64,000 bases of DNA, from contig NZ_JANLCK010000010.1 of the NCBI RefSeq assembly GCF_024979315.1, positions 1 through 64,000 on the forward strand. The letters are read 5' to 3'. Below, one piece after another: positions 16,318 through 24,978 of the stretch. Every line of letters begins with the position of its first letter. Position 1 is the stretch's first letter. The stretch is from Herbiconiux oxytropis (GTDB lineage Bacteria; Actinomycetota; Actinomycetes; Actinomycetales; Microbacteriaceae). Under the pieces are notes generated by a model. The model ran no database searches. It was not told the origin of the DNA and was given only the letters and a program-made list of their open reading frames with translations. A program made the position numbers and the translations under genes.

Positions 16318-17643
16318 GTGCAGAACGATCTACCCGTCGTCGTGATCGGTGCCGGTCCCCAGGGCCTGGCGGCGGCCGCGCACCTGGTCGAGCGCGAGCA
16401 GCCCGTGCTGGTGCTCGAGGCTGGCGAGAGCGCCGCATCCGCGGTGTCCGAGTGGGGCCATGTCCGCCTGTTCTCGGCGTGGAGCGAGCTGGTCGACGAG
16501 GCCGCGGCCCGCCTGCTCGAGCCCACCGGCTGGGAGGCTCCCGCCGCAGGATTCCCGACGGGCACTCAGTGGATCAGCAGCTACCTGGCGCCGCTCGCCG
16601 CTGCCCTGGGCGAGCGGATCCGCTACGACGCGCGCGTCGTCGGCGTCTCTCGCCGAGGGCGTGACCGACTGGTCGACGCGGGCCGTGCGGAGCAGCCCTT
16701 CACCGTCCACGTCGAATCGGCCGATGGCGCCGAGTACCGGGTGGATGCGCGCGCCGTGATCGACGCATCCGGCACCTGGTCTGCTCCGAAACCCGCCGGC
16801 GCCGACGGTCTTCCCGCGCTCGGTGAGCGCGCGGCCGCAGAGCTGCTCGAGTATCGCATCCCGGACTATCGGGCCCGCACCAAGTACGAGGGCACGCACA
16901 GCGTCGTCGTCGGCTCCGGTCACTCGGCCGTGACAGCCGTGATCGCACTCGGCAGGATCGCGCGACGCGATCCGTCGACCGAGGTCACGTGGGTGCTCCG
17001 CCGCGGCGCCGTCGGCAACACGTTCGGCGGGGGAGAAGCCGACGAGCTCCCGGCCCGCGGGCAGCTCGGCATCACCGCGAAGGAGTTCGTCGATGCCGGT
17101 CTGATCGACATCGTGACGGGCTTCCGGGTTGAGAGGATCGACCGTGACGGCGACCGTGTGGTCCTGACCAGCGAAGACGGCCGCACGCTCGGGCCCGCCG
17201 ATCACGTGGCGGTGCTGACCGGGTTCCGGCCCGACCTGTCGTTCCTGTCGGAGCTGCGGCTCGAGCTGGATCCGACGCTGCAGGCTCCGGTGCGGATCGC
17301 CGTCGAGGTCGACCCCAACGTGCACTCCTGCGGCTCCGTGGCCGCCACCGGAGCGAAGGATCTCGCCCACCCCGAGCCCGGCTTCTACCTCGTGGGTGCC
17401 AAGTCCTACGGCCGGGCCCCGACGTTCCTGGCGATGACGGGCTACGAGCAGGTGCGCTCCGTCGTCGCGGAGCTGGCCGGTGACCACGAAGCCGCAGCCC
17501 GGGTCGAGCTGGTGCTGCCTGATACAGGCGTGTGCGGGGGAGCGGGCCTGTTCGACTCGACCGGGACCGCGATCGGCGGCAGCTGCTGCGATCTGCCGGA
17601 GCAACCGCTCAGGCAGATCGGGCGAGTGCCCACCTCGATCTAG
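16318..17643 (+). CDS. ArsO-like FAD/NAD(P)-dependent flavoprotein
   Basis: A 441-aa two-dinucleotide-domain oxidoreductase. The FAD-binding VVVIGAGPQGLAAAAHL lies at about residues 7-23 and the NAD(P)-binding SVVVGSGHSAVTAVIALG at about 198-215. HVRLFSAWSELVDEAAARLL resembles flavin monooxygenase-like proteins found in ars clusters (ArsO group). The C-terminus carries CGGAGLF and GGSCCDLP, a Cys-rich tail that could bind a thiophilic metalloid. The GTG start is in the divergent region shared with arsR. Its stop overlaps the convergent arsC stop within CTAG (17640-17643). Confidence 0.8.
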   Translation: MQNDLPVVVIGAGPQGLAAAAHLVEREQPVLVLEAGESAASAVSEWGHVRLFSAWSELVDEAAARLLEPTGWEAPAAGFPTGTQWISSYLAPLAAALGERIRYDARVVGVSRRGRDRLVDAGRAEQPFTVHVESADGAEYRVDARAVIDASGTWSAPKPAGADGLPALGERAAAELLEYRIPDYRARTKYEGTHSVVVGSGHSAVTAVIALGRIARRDPSTEVTWVLRRGAVGNTFGGGEADELPARGQLGITAKEFVDAGLIDIVTGFRVERIDRDGDRVVLTSEDGRTLGPADHVAVLTGFRPDLSFLSELRLELDPTLQAPVRIAVEVDPNVHSCGSVAATGAKDLAHPEPGFYLVGAKSYGRAPTFLAMTGYEQVRSVVAELAGDHEAAARVELVLPDTGVCGGAGLFDSTGTAIGGSCCDLPEQPLRQIGRVPTSI

Positions 17644-18032
17644 CGGAGGATCTCCGCGCGGATCGTGGCGGCCACGGCCTCTCGCAGCGGCCGCACCGCC
17701 TCGGCGTCCCATGCCTCCGGGTTCGGGAACGACCACTCCAGCACCTCGCCGCGCGGCATCGACGGCAGAGCCAGCCCCGGCTTCATCAGCACCACGATGT
17801 CGGCCTCATCGAGGTCCGAGCTCGTGACCGCGCGCGGCACGTTGTGCGCGATGTCGATGCCCAGCTCGGCGACCGTCGCGGCAACGGCCGGGTTCACCCC
17901 ATCGGCGGGCGAGAGACCGGCCGAGATCGCCGTGAACCGGCCGCCGGCCAGATGGTCGAGCAGGGCTGCTCCGAGCTGGGAACGGCCGGCGTTGTGCTGG
18001 CAGATGAACAGGACGGTGGGCGTGGGGGGCAT
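17640..18032 (-). CDS. arsC: Arsenate reductase, low-molecular-weight phosphatase type
   Basis: A 130-aa LMW-PTP-fold enzyme. The catalytic P-loop CQHNAGRSQL (Cys11) and the late acidic motif WSFPNPEAWD (about residues 100-109) that supplies the general acid are both present. It reduces arsenate to arsenite using a thiol cofactor, mycothiol or thioredoxin in actinobacteria. It lies downstream of the ArsR-phosphatase fusion on the same strand with a 57-bp gap. No arsenite efflux gene (ArsB or Acr3) occurs in the window. Confidence 0.88.
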   Translation of the reverse strand: MPPTPTVLFICQHNAGRSQLGAALLDHLAGGRFTAISAGLSPADGVNPAVAATVAELGIDIAHNVPRAVTSSDLDEADIVVLMKPGLALPSMPRGEVLEWSFPNPEAWDAEAVRPLREAVAATIRAEILR

Positions 18033-18089
18033 GGATTGCTTTCCGTAGGGGTGCGGGATGGCTCGGGCGGAATCAGGGGTGCCCCGCGC

Positions 18090-18764
18090 TCAGGATGCGG
18101 CGAGCCGCGGGGCGAGATCCGAGATGCGACGTCGCAGTTCGGCGAAGGCGGTGTCGAAGGCGGCGGTGGTGCCGATTCGAACCGGGTCCGGGATCGACCA
18201 GTGGAGGTTCCCGGTGATGCCCGGCTCCTCGTGGGCGTTGTCGCAGACGGTGACGACGAAGTCGGTGTCGGTGAGCACATCGGCGAGGCTGCGCGGTCGC
18301 ACGTCCGCAAGCGCGAGGTGGTGGCGTTCGGCGGCGCGGATCGCGCCCGCATCGATCCGGTCGGCCGGGTGCGTGCCTGCGGATGCGGCAGGAATGCTCG
18401 ACTGCCGCTCCCAGAGCGCGGCCGCGAGCTGCGACCGTGCCGAGTTCGCGGTGCACACGAACACCACCCGCTCGGCCCGCCCCACGGCACCCGGGGTGAG
18501 CCCGACGAGCGCGGTGTCGGTCAGGTGCACGTAGGAGCGCCGCTTGTCCGCCTCCGACCGCGACCGCGTCACCATCCCGACCGCTTCCAATGCGTTCAGG
18601 TGATGGGTGACGAGGTTGGAGCGGATGCCGACCGCGACCTGGATCTCGGTGGGGGAGAGGTCACCCAGCGTGAGCAGATCGACGATGCGCAGCCGCGCCG
18701 GCTCGCTGAGCGCGGCGTGCTTCGCTGCGCGCCGTTCCAGATCGTCATTTCGTTCAGTATTCAT
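18090..18764 (-). CDS. ArsR-type regulator fused to arsenate-reductase-like phosphatase domain
   Basis: A 224-aa two-domain protein. Residues 1-90 are a winged helix (HAALSEPARLRIVDLLTLGD, then IRSNLVTHHLNALEAVGMVT). Residues about 95-224 are an LMW-phosphatase/ArsC domain with the P-loop CTANSARSQL and the acidic motif WSIPDPVRIG. Such fusions are known in actinobacterial ars loci. They may couple arsenate sensing or reduction to DNA binding. The gene is divergent from the FAD oxidoreductase, with a perfect dyad between them. Confidence 0.9.
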   Translation of the reverse strand: MNTERNDDLERRAAKHAALSEPARLRIVDLLTLGDLSPTEIQVAVGIRSNLVTHHLNALEAVGMVTRSRSEADKRRSYVHLTDTALVGLTPGAVGRAERVVFVCTANSARSQLAAALWERQSSIPAASAGTHPADRIDAGAIRAAERHHLALADVRPRSLADVLTDTDFVVTVCDNAHEEPGITGNLHWSIPDPVRIGTTAAFDTAFAELRRRISDLAPRLAAS

Positions 18765-18771
18765 TGTTTCA

Positions 18772-18804
18772 ATCTTGACTGAACTAGTGAGGTGGAGTCA
18801 AGAT
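18772..18804. promoter_or_regulatory. Perfect 9-bp dyad operator in the divergent ars region
   Basis: ATCTTGACT (18772-18780) and AGTCAAGAT (18796-18804) are perfect inverted repeats 15 bp apart. The left arm contains TTGACT and the right arm CAAGAT, which read rightward as a -35/-10 pair with 18-bp spacing. A bound ArsR-type dimer would therefore block the promoter of the 18849 gene. Confidence 0.65.
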
Positions 18805-18848
18805 GGGGCCGACAGAGAGATCCCGCACCCTCAGGAAAGGCACACTCC

Positions 18849-20237
18849 ATGCATCTGGTCGTGATCGGCGGAAACGACGCCGGAATCTCCACAGCGCTCC
18901 GCGCCCGCGAACTCGACCCGTCCGTCGACGTCACCGTCGTCGTCGCCGACTCGTACCCGAACTTCTCCATCTGCGGCATCCCGTACTACTTCTCCCGGGA
19001 GGTCGACCCGTGGCAGTCGCTGGCTCACCGCACTCACGCAGATCTCGAGGCGACGGGGATGCGGCTTCGCCTCGACACCCTCGCCACGGGCATCGATGTC
19101 GCCAGCCGGCAGCTCGCCGTGCGCGACGCCGGCGGCGTGGAGTCGACGATCGCCTACGACGAGCTCATGGTCGGCACCGGGGCCGCACCTTCGACCGCCG
19201 GCATCGTGGGAGTCGGGCCCGGCGGGCTCGGCCCTGACGACGGGGTGCATGTGCTGCATTCGATGGGCGACACCTTCGCGCTCGAGCGCTACCTCGACGA
19301 GCATCAGCCGGAGACGGCGATCATCGTGGGCGCGGGATACGTGGGCCTCGAGATGGCCGAGGCCCTCACTGTGCGGGGCCTCCACGTGACGCAACTGCAA
19401 CGTGGCCCCGAGGTGCTTTCGACCCTCGACCCGGAACTCGGCACTCTCGTGCACGACGAGCTCACCCGGAACGGTGTGGACGTCGTCACCGGCGCTCGAG
19501 TCGAGGGAGTCGCCCGCGCCGCCGGTGGTCGACTCACTGTGACCGGACGAGAGAACGGTGAAGGCTACGCCCGCACGGCGGATGTGGTGCTCCTGGTCAT
19601 CGGTGTGCGTCCCAACACCAGCCTGCTCACCGATGCCGGCGCGAGCGTCGCGGCCGGGGGAGCGGCCGTCGTCGACGAGCGGATGCGCACCGGCCTGCCC
19701 CATGTCTGGGCGGCGGGTGACGGCGTGGTCACCCATCATCGCCTGCTCGGCGTCACCTACCTGCCGCTCGGCACCACGTCGCACAAGCAGGGAAGGGTGG
19801 CGGGGGAGAACGCGATCGGCGGCAGCGCCCGATTCGCCGGGAGTCTCGGCACCCAGGTGGTGAAGGTCTTCGATCTCGTCGCCGCGCGCACGGGCCTCCG
19901 CGACCATGAAGCCGTCGCCGCCGGCCACACGCCCCTCAGCGGCACGGCTATCGCCGACGATCACAAGGCGTACTACCCGGGCGCGAAACCGCTGAGCATC
20001 CGGATCACCGGCGACACCGACAGCGGACTGCTGCTCGGAGCACAGCTCGTGGGAGCCCGCGGTGCCGAGATCGCAAAGCGGGTCGACACCTACGCCACCG
20101 CACTCCACCACGGCATGACGGTCGAGGCGATGAGCGATCTGGACCTCTCCTACACGCCTCCGCTCGGGTCGCCGTGGGATGCGGTGCAGGTCGCCACCCA
20201 GGCCTGGAGTCGACAGTCGGGGCACACGACCGTCTAG
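18849..20237 (+). CDS. CoA-disulfide-reductase-like FAD-dependent oxidoreductase
   Basis: A 462-aa pyridine nucleotide-disulfide family protein. It has the FAD-binding HLVVIGGNDAGISTALRARE at the N-terminus and PNFSICGIPYYFS, whose single Cys (about residue 43) is the redox cysteine of CoADR/NADH-oxidase relatives. The second dinucleotide fold is AIIVGAGYVGLEMAEAL (about 157-173) and the FAD-binding VWAAGDGVVTHHRL lies at about 287-300. The C-terminal dimerisation domain is present, with no rhodanese domain. Its control by the ars dyad suggests thiol redox repair under metalloid stress. Confidence 0.85.
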   Translation: MHLVVIGGNDAGISTALRARELDPSVDVTVVVADSYPNFSICGIPYYFSREVDPWQSLAHRTHADLEATGMRLRLDTLATGIDVASRQLAVRDAGGVESTIAYDELMVGTGAAPSTAGIVGVGPGGLGPDDGVHVLHSMGDTFALERYLDEHQPETAIIVGAGYVGLEMAEALTVRGLHVTQLQRGPEVLSTLDPELGTLVHDELTRNGVDVVTGARVEGVARAAGGRLTVTGRENGEGYARTADVVLLVIGVRPNTSLLTDAGASVAAGGAAVVDERMRTGLPHVWAAGDGVVTHHRLLGVTYLPLGTTSHKQGRVAGENAIGGSARFAGSLGTQVVKVFDLVAARTGLRDHEAVAAGHTPLSGTAIADDHKAYYPGAKPLSIRITGDTDSGLLLGAQLVGARGAEIAKRVDTYATALHHGMTVEAMSDLDLSYTPPLGSPWDAVQVATQAWSRQSGHTTV

Positions 20238-20294
20238 AGCACGTCGTCCAGGCCAGCGCCGTCTTCCGGCGTCGCCACTGCCCGTGGGTGGGGC

Positions 20295-21011
20295 TCAGGG
20301 GCGCAGGGATGCGGCGTCGATGACCTCCTGCGCCACGTCGGACAGGCGACGGCCGGTGCGGCGGGCCCGGTCGCGGAGGAGGGCGAACGCGTCGTGCATG
20401 TCAAGGCTCTCGGTGTGGGCCAGCACGCCTTTGGCCTGTTCGATGACGACCCGGCTGTTGAGCGCGTGCTGCAGCTGTTCGCGGGCGATGTCGGCTTCCC
20501 GAATGGCTCGTTCCTGCAGGATGCCGATCGTGGCGACGTCGGCCAGGGCCCGGGCGGTCGTGGTGTCCTTCGGGTCCAGCGGTCCGGTGCGATCGCTGAA
20601 GAGATTCAACGAGCCGATGGTCTCGTGCCGCAGCCGCATCGGGATCGCGTACATGGACTGATAGCCGAGGGTGGAGGCGTCGGTGGCGAACGTGGGCCAC
20701 CTGGCGTAGGTGGAGGCGATGTTGTCGACGGCCACGATCGTGCCCGAGGTGTACGCGTCGACGCAGGGCCCCTCGTGGGCGTCGAGTTGGAGGAGGCCGA
20801 TGAGGTGGCTTCGTTCGCTGGTCGAGGCGATGACCTCCAGCACGCCGTCGCCGTTGGGCAGGAGGATGCCGGCGTCGGCGGCATCGAGGATGTGCACCGT
20901 GCGCTCGACGAGCACGTGCAGGAGGTCGACGACGTCGAAATCCGCGACAAGGGTGTCGGCGAGATCGACGAAGGTCTCAGCGAGCTGTGCTTCTCGTGTC
21001 TGGCCGGTCAT
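20295..21011 (-). CDS. GAF-ANTAR regulatory protein
   Basis: A 238-aa putative RNA-binding antiterminator. The GAF sensor domain spans about residues 25-165 (LLHVLVERTVHILDAADAGI, then GPCVDAYTSGTIVAVDNIAS). The ANTAR three-helix domain spans about 170-232 (ALNSRVVIEQAKGVLAHTES, then AFALLRDRARRTGRRLSDVA), which binds paired hexaloop RNA hairpins. The input ligand is unknown. It stands alone, convergent with the oxidoreductase and divergent from the desaturase. Confidence 0.9.
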   Translation of the reverse strand: MTGQTREAQLAETFVDLADTLVADFDVVDLLHVLVERTVHILDAADAGILLPNGDGVLEVIASTSERSHLIGLLQLDAHEGPCVDAYTSGTIVAVDNIASTYARWPTFATDASTLGYQSMYAIPMRLRHETIGSLNLFSDRTGPLDPKDTTTARALADVATIGILQERAIREADIAREQLQHALNSRVVIEQAKGVLAHTESLDMHDAFALLRDRARRTGRRLSDVAQEVIDAASLRP

Positions 21012-21240
21012 GCCCTCAACCTACGCCACACCGGCGCGTGGCTCGAGTGTGGAGATCACGGCCCGGTCGACGTTGAGGCCGTCGACGAGCGGCTTGATGA
21101 GATCCGGTTGAGCGGATGCGGGACCTGATGTGACGGTGTCCTCAGGAACGTGCCCGGGCGTCGCTGCGATGACGCGGTCGGGGTAGCCTGAGCTCAGGTC
21201 GCCCCAGCCCCGGTCACCGCGTTCCGGATCGAGACCCGCT

Positions 21241-22344
21241 GTGAGCATCCATCCCGACCTTCCCGTGCCTCGTGGTGTGACGAGGACCAGACCGAGACGC
21301 CACGGCGTCAACCCGACGTCCGAGTACTCCGGTCTGCTCCGTCAAGTCCGCGACGCCGGTCTCCTCGGCCGACGCCGCGGTTTCTACCTGATGACTTTCG
21401 CGGTGATCACGATCGCCCTGGCGGCGGCGGTCACCGCCTTCGTGCTGCTCGGCGACTCGTGGTTCCAGCTCATCGTCGCCGGCTTCCTCGGCATCGTCTT
21501 CACCCAGTACGCGTTCCTGGCGCATGAGGCCTCCCACCGGCAGATCTTCACCTCCGGCCGGGCGAACGACATCGCGGGGCGCGCCTTGGCGAACTCCGTC
21601 GTGGGCATCAGCTACTCATGGTGGATGACGAAGCACAGCAGGCACCACGCCAATCCCAACGTGCTCGGCCGCGACCCCGACATCGCCCGGGACGTCGTCT
21701 CGTTCACCGAGGATGATGCCGCGCAGGCGGTCGGCATGCTCGCCTGGTTCACCCGTCGGCAGGGCTATCTGTTCTTCCCCATCCTGGTGCTCGAGGGCCT
21801 CAACCTGCACCTCCACGGCCTCCGCACCGTCTTCGGACCGGGCAAGGTCGACAAGCGCCCCGTCGAGATCGCGATGCTCACCACCCGGCTGGGGCTCTAC
21901 ATCACAGCCGTCTTCGTGTTTCTCTCGCCGGGTGTCGGCGCGGCTTTCATCGGGGTGCAGCTGGCCGTCTTCGGGGTGTACATGGGTGCGTCGTTCGCTC
22001 CGAACCACAAGGGGATGCCCGTTCTCGCCCACGACAGCAAGGTCGACTTCCTCCGCCGCCAGGTGCTCACCAGCCGGAACATCAGCGGCGGACCCCTCGT
22101 GCAGATCTTCATGGGCGGTCTGAACCACCAGGTCGAGCACCATCTCTTTCCGAACATGCCGCGACCGAACCTGCGGCGGGCCCAGACGATGGTCATGGCC
22201 TACTGCCAGGCGCACGACATCGCCTACACCGAGACCACCCTCGTCCAGTCGTACGCCATCGTGGTGCGCTACCTGAACTCGGTCGGAATGGTGGCCGGCG
22301 GCGACCCCTTCGACTGCCCCGCACGGTCAGCGTTCGGCAGATAG
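21241..22344 (+). CDS. Membrane fatty acid desaturase
   Basis: A 367-aa di-iron membrane desaturase. The three histidine boxes are HEASH (residues 95-99), HSRHH (132-136) and NHQVEHHLFP near residue 300, the HxxHH form of front-end/acyl-lipid desaturases. Membrane segments lie around 50-70, 78-95 and 215-250. It introduces a double bond into an acyl chain using electrons from an unidentified donor. The GTG start at 21241 precedes SIHPDLPVPRG; a shorter start is possible. Confidence 0.9.
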   Translation: MSIHPDLPVPRGVTRTRPRRHGVNPTSEYSGLLRQVRDAGLLGRRRGFYLMTFAVITIALAAAVTAFVLLGDSWFQLIVAGFLGIVFTQYAFLAHEASHRQIFTSGRANDIAGRALANSVVGISYSWWMTKHSRHHANPNVLGRDPDIARDVVSFTEDDAAQAVGMLAWFTRRQGYLFFPILVLEGLNLHLHGLRTVFGPGKVDKRPVEIAMLTTRLGLYITAVFVFLSPGVGAAFIGVQLAVFGVYMGASFAPNHKGMPVLAHDSKVDFLRRQVLTSRNISGGPLVQIFMGGLNHQVEHHLFPNMPRPNLRRAQTMVMAYCQAHDIAYTETTLVQSYAIVVRYLNSVGMVAGGDPFDCPARSAFGR

Positions 22345-22354
22345 CCCTCGAGAG

Positions 22355-22379
22355 GCGTCTCGCGTGTGGCACGAGACGC
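22355..22379 (+). terminator. 8-bp hairpin after desaturase
   Basis: GCGTCTCG (22355-22362) pairs with CGAGACGC (22372-22379) around a 9-nt loop, 11 bp after the desaturase stop. There is no T-run, so termination is plausible but unproven. Confidence 0.5.
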
Positions 22380-22526
22380 GGCAGTCCGCAACCCTCTGCG
22401 CGACGTCGCGCGGCAGGCTACTGTCAGGAATCGAAGCCCTTTGTCGTGGCGCCCCAGACCCTGGCGTATTGCGCTCGACAGCTTCCGGCGGTAATTCTTC
22501 CGCCCCATCATCAAGGAGACACTCCT

Positions 22527-22814
22527 ATGTCCAACACTTCGCAGGGCGCTGCCCGCACTCACAACACTGTCGTCCGACGCGTCTTCAGCGAGACGAAGTC
22601 GGCTTTCAAGACCACCGAGTTCTACATCTGGCTCATCGTCTCCGCAGCGATCCTGATCGCCGCCGCCGTCACCGACCAGGGCGACGACGGTCAGGGCTTC
22701 GGCGCCGACCACGCCTGGCAGTACGTCGCCGTCGTGACGGCGGCCTACATCATCAGCCGCGGCATCGCCAAGGCCGGTACCCGTGCGCGCGGCAACGACA
22801 ACGACAACGACTGA
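22527..22814 (+). CDS. Small membrane protein, function unknown
   Basis: A 95-aa protein with an AAGGAGAC ribosome site 7 bp before the ATG at 22527. A cytoplasmic N-terminus is followed by a membrane segment YIWLIVSAAILIAAAV (about residues 33-48), an acidic loop DQGDDGQGFGADH, and a second segment YVAVVTAAYIISRGIA (about 67-82). The tail is RGNDNDND. It is a type seen widely in actinobacteria with no known role. A strong terminator follows. Confidence 0.78.
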   Translation: MSNTSQGAARTHNTVVRRVFSETKSAFKTTEFYIWLIVSAAILIAAAVTDQGDDGQGFGADHAWQYVAVVTAAYIISRGIAKAGTRARGNDNDND

Positions 22815-22839
22815 CCTTCACCCCCCAAGGTGACGGAAG

Positions 22840-22865
22840 CCGCTCGGCCCTTCGGGGTCGGGCGG
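22840..22865 (+). terminator. Rho-independent-like terminator
   Basis: An 11-bp stem, CCGCTCGGCCC (22840-22850) with GGGTCGGGCGG (22855-22865), has two G-T pairs and a stable TTCG loop. It is followed by TTTCGTCT. It terminates the 95-aa membrane protein gene. Confidence 0.75.
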
Positions 22866-23189
22866 TTTCGTCTGTGCATCGGCTGTCGTATGCCGCGTCA
22901 CATATGACGGCGGCCGCGGCTTCCAAGCCTGACAAACAACCCAGGGTGCGTACGGCAGCCCAAAGGCCCAGTATGCAGCGCGAGCGCGGCGAACTCAGTC
23001 AAGAGCCCTGCTGCCAGTAGAAGCTGTCGAGAAGTGGCCGGGAACAGCGGAGGAATGGAGAGGGCAAGTGGCCCACCATGGCGCTGCTGGGAGAGCACAC
23101 GGGCGTCGCCTGCAATCGCGCCTCGACACATCATGCGCACGTTCTGGCGCATGAAGCTCAGTCACTTCCCTCTTGCCGCCATCAGGTTC
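22866..23189. other. 324-bp gene-free junction segment
   Basis: No frame here looks coding and no tRNA, inverted repeat pair or insertion-sequence end was recognised. It separates the left block, which ends in a terminator, from the catabolic island whose first gene ends at 23190. It is a likely left boundary of the acquired region. Confidence 0.5.
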
Positions 23190-23609
23190 CTACAGAAGGT
23201 CTTCGATACCCTCGTGGGAGAACTTTTCCAGAGCGTAGGCAGTGTCCGGGAACTCGTTGAGTTCGGCGACCTTGCCGTTCTCTGAGAAGCGGAAGTGGAC
23301 AGCGTAGAAGTTCTCGTAGTCGAGCCCCTTATTCGTGACGGCTCTGGTTGTCACCTTGAGCGCCACTTTGTAGCCTTCGACGATGACGTCCGTGATCTCG
23401 GGTGTGAGACCGTTCGGGTAGACGAACTTCGCCACCTTTGCAACATTTGCGAACCCTTCGTGCCCGAAGTACTCAGCGTGCCCGACTTTGTAGTAGGCGT
23501 CTGGTTCAACGAGATGCTCGTAAACTGCCGGGTCGAAGGTGCAGAAGTAGTCGTAGAACTGCATTGCGAGCTGTCGTGACTTCACGTCGATGTCGGTGAT
23601 TTCTGTCAT
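23190..23609 (-). CDS. SnoaL/NTF2-like small enzyme, paralogue 1
   Basis: A 139-aa protein of the NTF2-like/SnoaL fold. It has DPAVYEHLVEPDAYYKVGHA near residues 28-47, FGHEGFANVAKVAKF, TDVIVEGYKVALKVTTRA and YENFYAVHFRFSENGKVAEL. This cup-shaped fold often catalyses isomerisation, cyclisation or dehydration of small hydrophobic ligands. It is about three quarters identical by eye to the gene at 28386. It is the second gene of the leftward unit behind the decarboxylase-like gene. The ATG at 23609 follows a GAAAGGAACACC site. Confidence 0.8.
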   Translation of the reverse strand: MTEITDIDVKSRQLAMQFYDYFCTFDPAVYEHLVEPDAYYKVGHAEYFGHEGFANVAKVAKFVYPNGLTPEITDVIVEGYKVALKVTTRAVTNKGLDYENFYAVHFRFSENGKVAELNEFPDTAYALEKFSHEGIEDLL

Positions 23610-23731
23610 GGTGTTCCTTTCGTGGGGAGTTGCTTTCTGGTGGCCAAAGTGTTGCTGAGCGCTGGCGCCCATTGAGCGGTCAAGTAAGCGCGAATGTGAC
23701 TGACTGGAGCCGATGATCGCCGCTTCGGGAG

Positions 23732-24631
23732 TCAGATGGTGAGGGGAAGGCTTTCCACGACGAACATCGTGCTGATTGTCTCGTGTGCTACGTCTGCCAC
23801 GATCAGGCTGGCGCTCACAAACCGACCTACGTCTAGGTCGTCAAGAGACTCCGCCTCACTGGGCCAAAACTCGAGGTGAAGCGGCTTCGCCACAAACTGC
23901 TTTTTCAGCAGCTGGCCCTTGTTCGCGTTCACGTCGGTGGACACAATGCTGCGGTCAACAAAGCCCTTATAGTCGACCGTCGGGATCTCGCGCACCGCCA
24001 TTACCGGAACCGCCCCGACGAGCTTGGTTTCGTCCTCGGGAGCTGCGGCATTCAGGGGTCCAGCCACTTGCACTCGCAGACTTGCGATTCGGTGACTCTT
24101 TCGATCGACCGTGATCAGTACATCGTCGCCTTCTTCGACCGAGGACAGGTCGCCAGCTACTTCTGACCCGTTCAGATAGAACCGGATGTCTCCGAACTTC
24201 TTCAACATGCCATAGACCTGTCCGGAGAAGATCAGCATCTCCGGAACGGTTTTGTCGTGGGCAGGAGCCGCGCCGTCGACAAATTCCCAGCCGGCCTGCG
24301 CTTTCGTTCCTCTGTGGTCGACGGAGGACCAGAATGAGAACCCTGTGTATGGCGCGACACGACCGTCTCGTCCACGGAAATGTGGCGACGTGAACGCCAT
24401 GATCGTGCAGTATGCAGGCGCATCGAGATCCACTTCCAAGGGGGGCGGGGCGATGAGCTTCTGCAACGCCGTATGGGTCGTCTCGAATGTCAACTGCAAG
24501 CGGGTCATGTTGCTGTGCTGGGGTGCATCGTACCCGTGCATGGCGGCCGTTCCTGGCCGCGCTCCCAGCACATTCGATACTCCGGCGGGGTTCTGGTCTG
24601 TGCCATAATCCGCCCGGTCAATTCTCGACAT
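23732..24631 (-). CDS. Acetoacetate-decarboxylase-like protein, paralogue 1
   Basis: A 299-aa protein with the acetoacetate decarboxylase fold. The key region PEMLIFSGQVYGMLKKFGDI (about residues 133-152) parallels the family motif (GRExYGxPKKxG) that carries the Schiff-base lysine. CTIMAFTSPHFRGRDGR precedes it. Homologues act as decarboxylases, aldolase-dehydratases or cyclases, so the reaction is open. It is about 75 percent identical by eye to the divergent 25058 gene. The ATG at 24631 follows AAGGGGAG with 4-nt spacing. It starts 84 bp from operator A. Confidence 0.78.
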   Translation of the reverse strand: MSRIDRADYGTDQNPAGVSNVLGARPGTAAMHGYDAPQHSNMTRLQLTFETTHTALQKLIAPPPLEVDLDAPAYCTIMAFTSPHFRGRDGRVAPYTGFSFWSSVDHRGTKAQAGWEFVDGAAPAHDKTVPEMLIFSGQVYGMLKKFGDIRFYLNGSEVAGDLSSVEEGDDVLITVDRKSHRIASLRVQVAGPLNAAAPEDETKLVGAVPVMAVREIPTVDYKGFVDRSIVSTDVNANKGQLLKKQFVAKPLHLEFWPSEAESLDDLDVGRFVSASLIVADVAHETISTMFVVESLPLTI

Positions 24632-24714
24632 CTTGCTCCCCTTGCTTCGTGGATCGAACGACATTGTTCTGAAGCTCTCGTCACTTCGGAGCAGCGTCGC
24701 CCCTCGATCGGTGA

Positions 24715-24777
24715 TACGAATCGCGGTTCATACGAACCTTGATTCGTAAGCTATGACTGCGCCACAGAGCTTGTCAA
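24715..24777 (-). promoter_or_regulatory. Promoter with 34-bp dyad operator A
   Basis: Read leftward: a -35 TTGACA (24777-24772), an 18-bp spacer, a -10 TAGCTT (24753-24748), and a 34-bp dyad at 24715-24748 overlapping the -10 by one base. The dyad (+ strand) is TACGAAT-N5-TTCA-N2-CGAA-N5-ATTCGTA. It has the same layout as the modules at 24917 and 30757 and drives the leftward decarboxylase-like/SnoaL pair. Confidence 0.75.
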
Positions 24778-24916
24778 GTAGGGCTGCAAATCCCCGATGC
24801 GCGGGCGACCTGCGAGCTCGGGGCGTGCGGCTGCGCGTCGGCGTGACGGACAAGTCCAGAGCTCTCGAGGCTAACTGGGAAACAGCCCTAACGGAGCCTA
24901 TTGCGGTGAGTTCAAC

Positions 24917-24978
24917 TTGACAGTGAACGAGGGCCCGATTACGTTACGAATCACCGTTCGCGCGAATGACCATTCGTA
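24917..24978 (+). promoter_or_regulatory. Promoter with 34-bp dyad operator B
   Basis: TTGACA (24917-24922), a 17-bp spacer, TACGTT (24940-24945), and the dyad at 24945-24978 with form TACGAAT-N5-TTCG-N2-CGAA-N5-ATTCGTA, the cleanest copy (all four blocks perfect). It drives the rightward operon starting at 25058. The likely binder is the TetR protein encoded at 29905. Confidence 0.78.
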
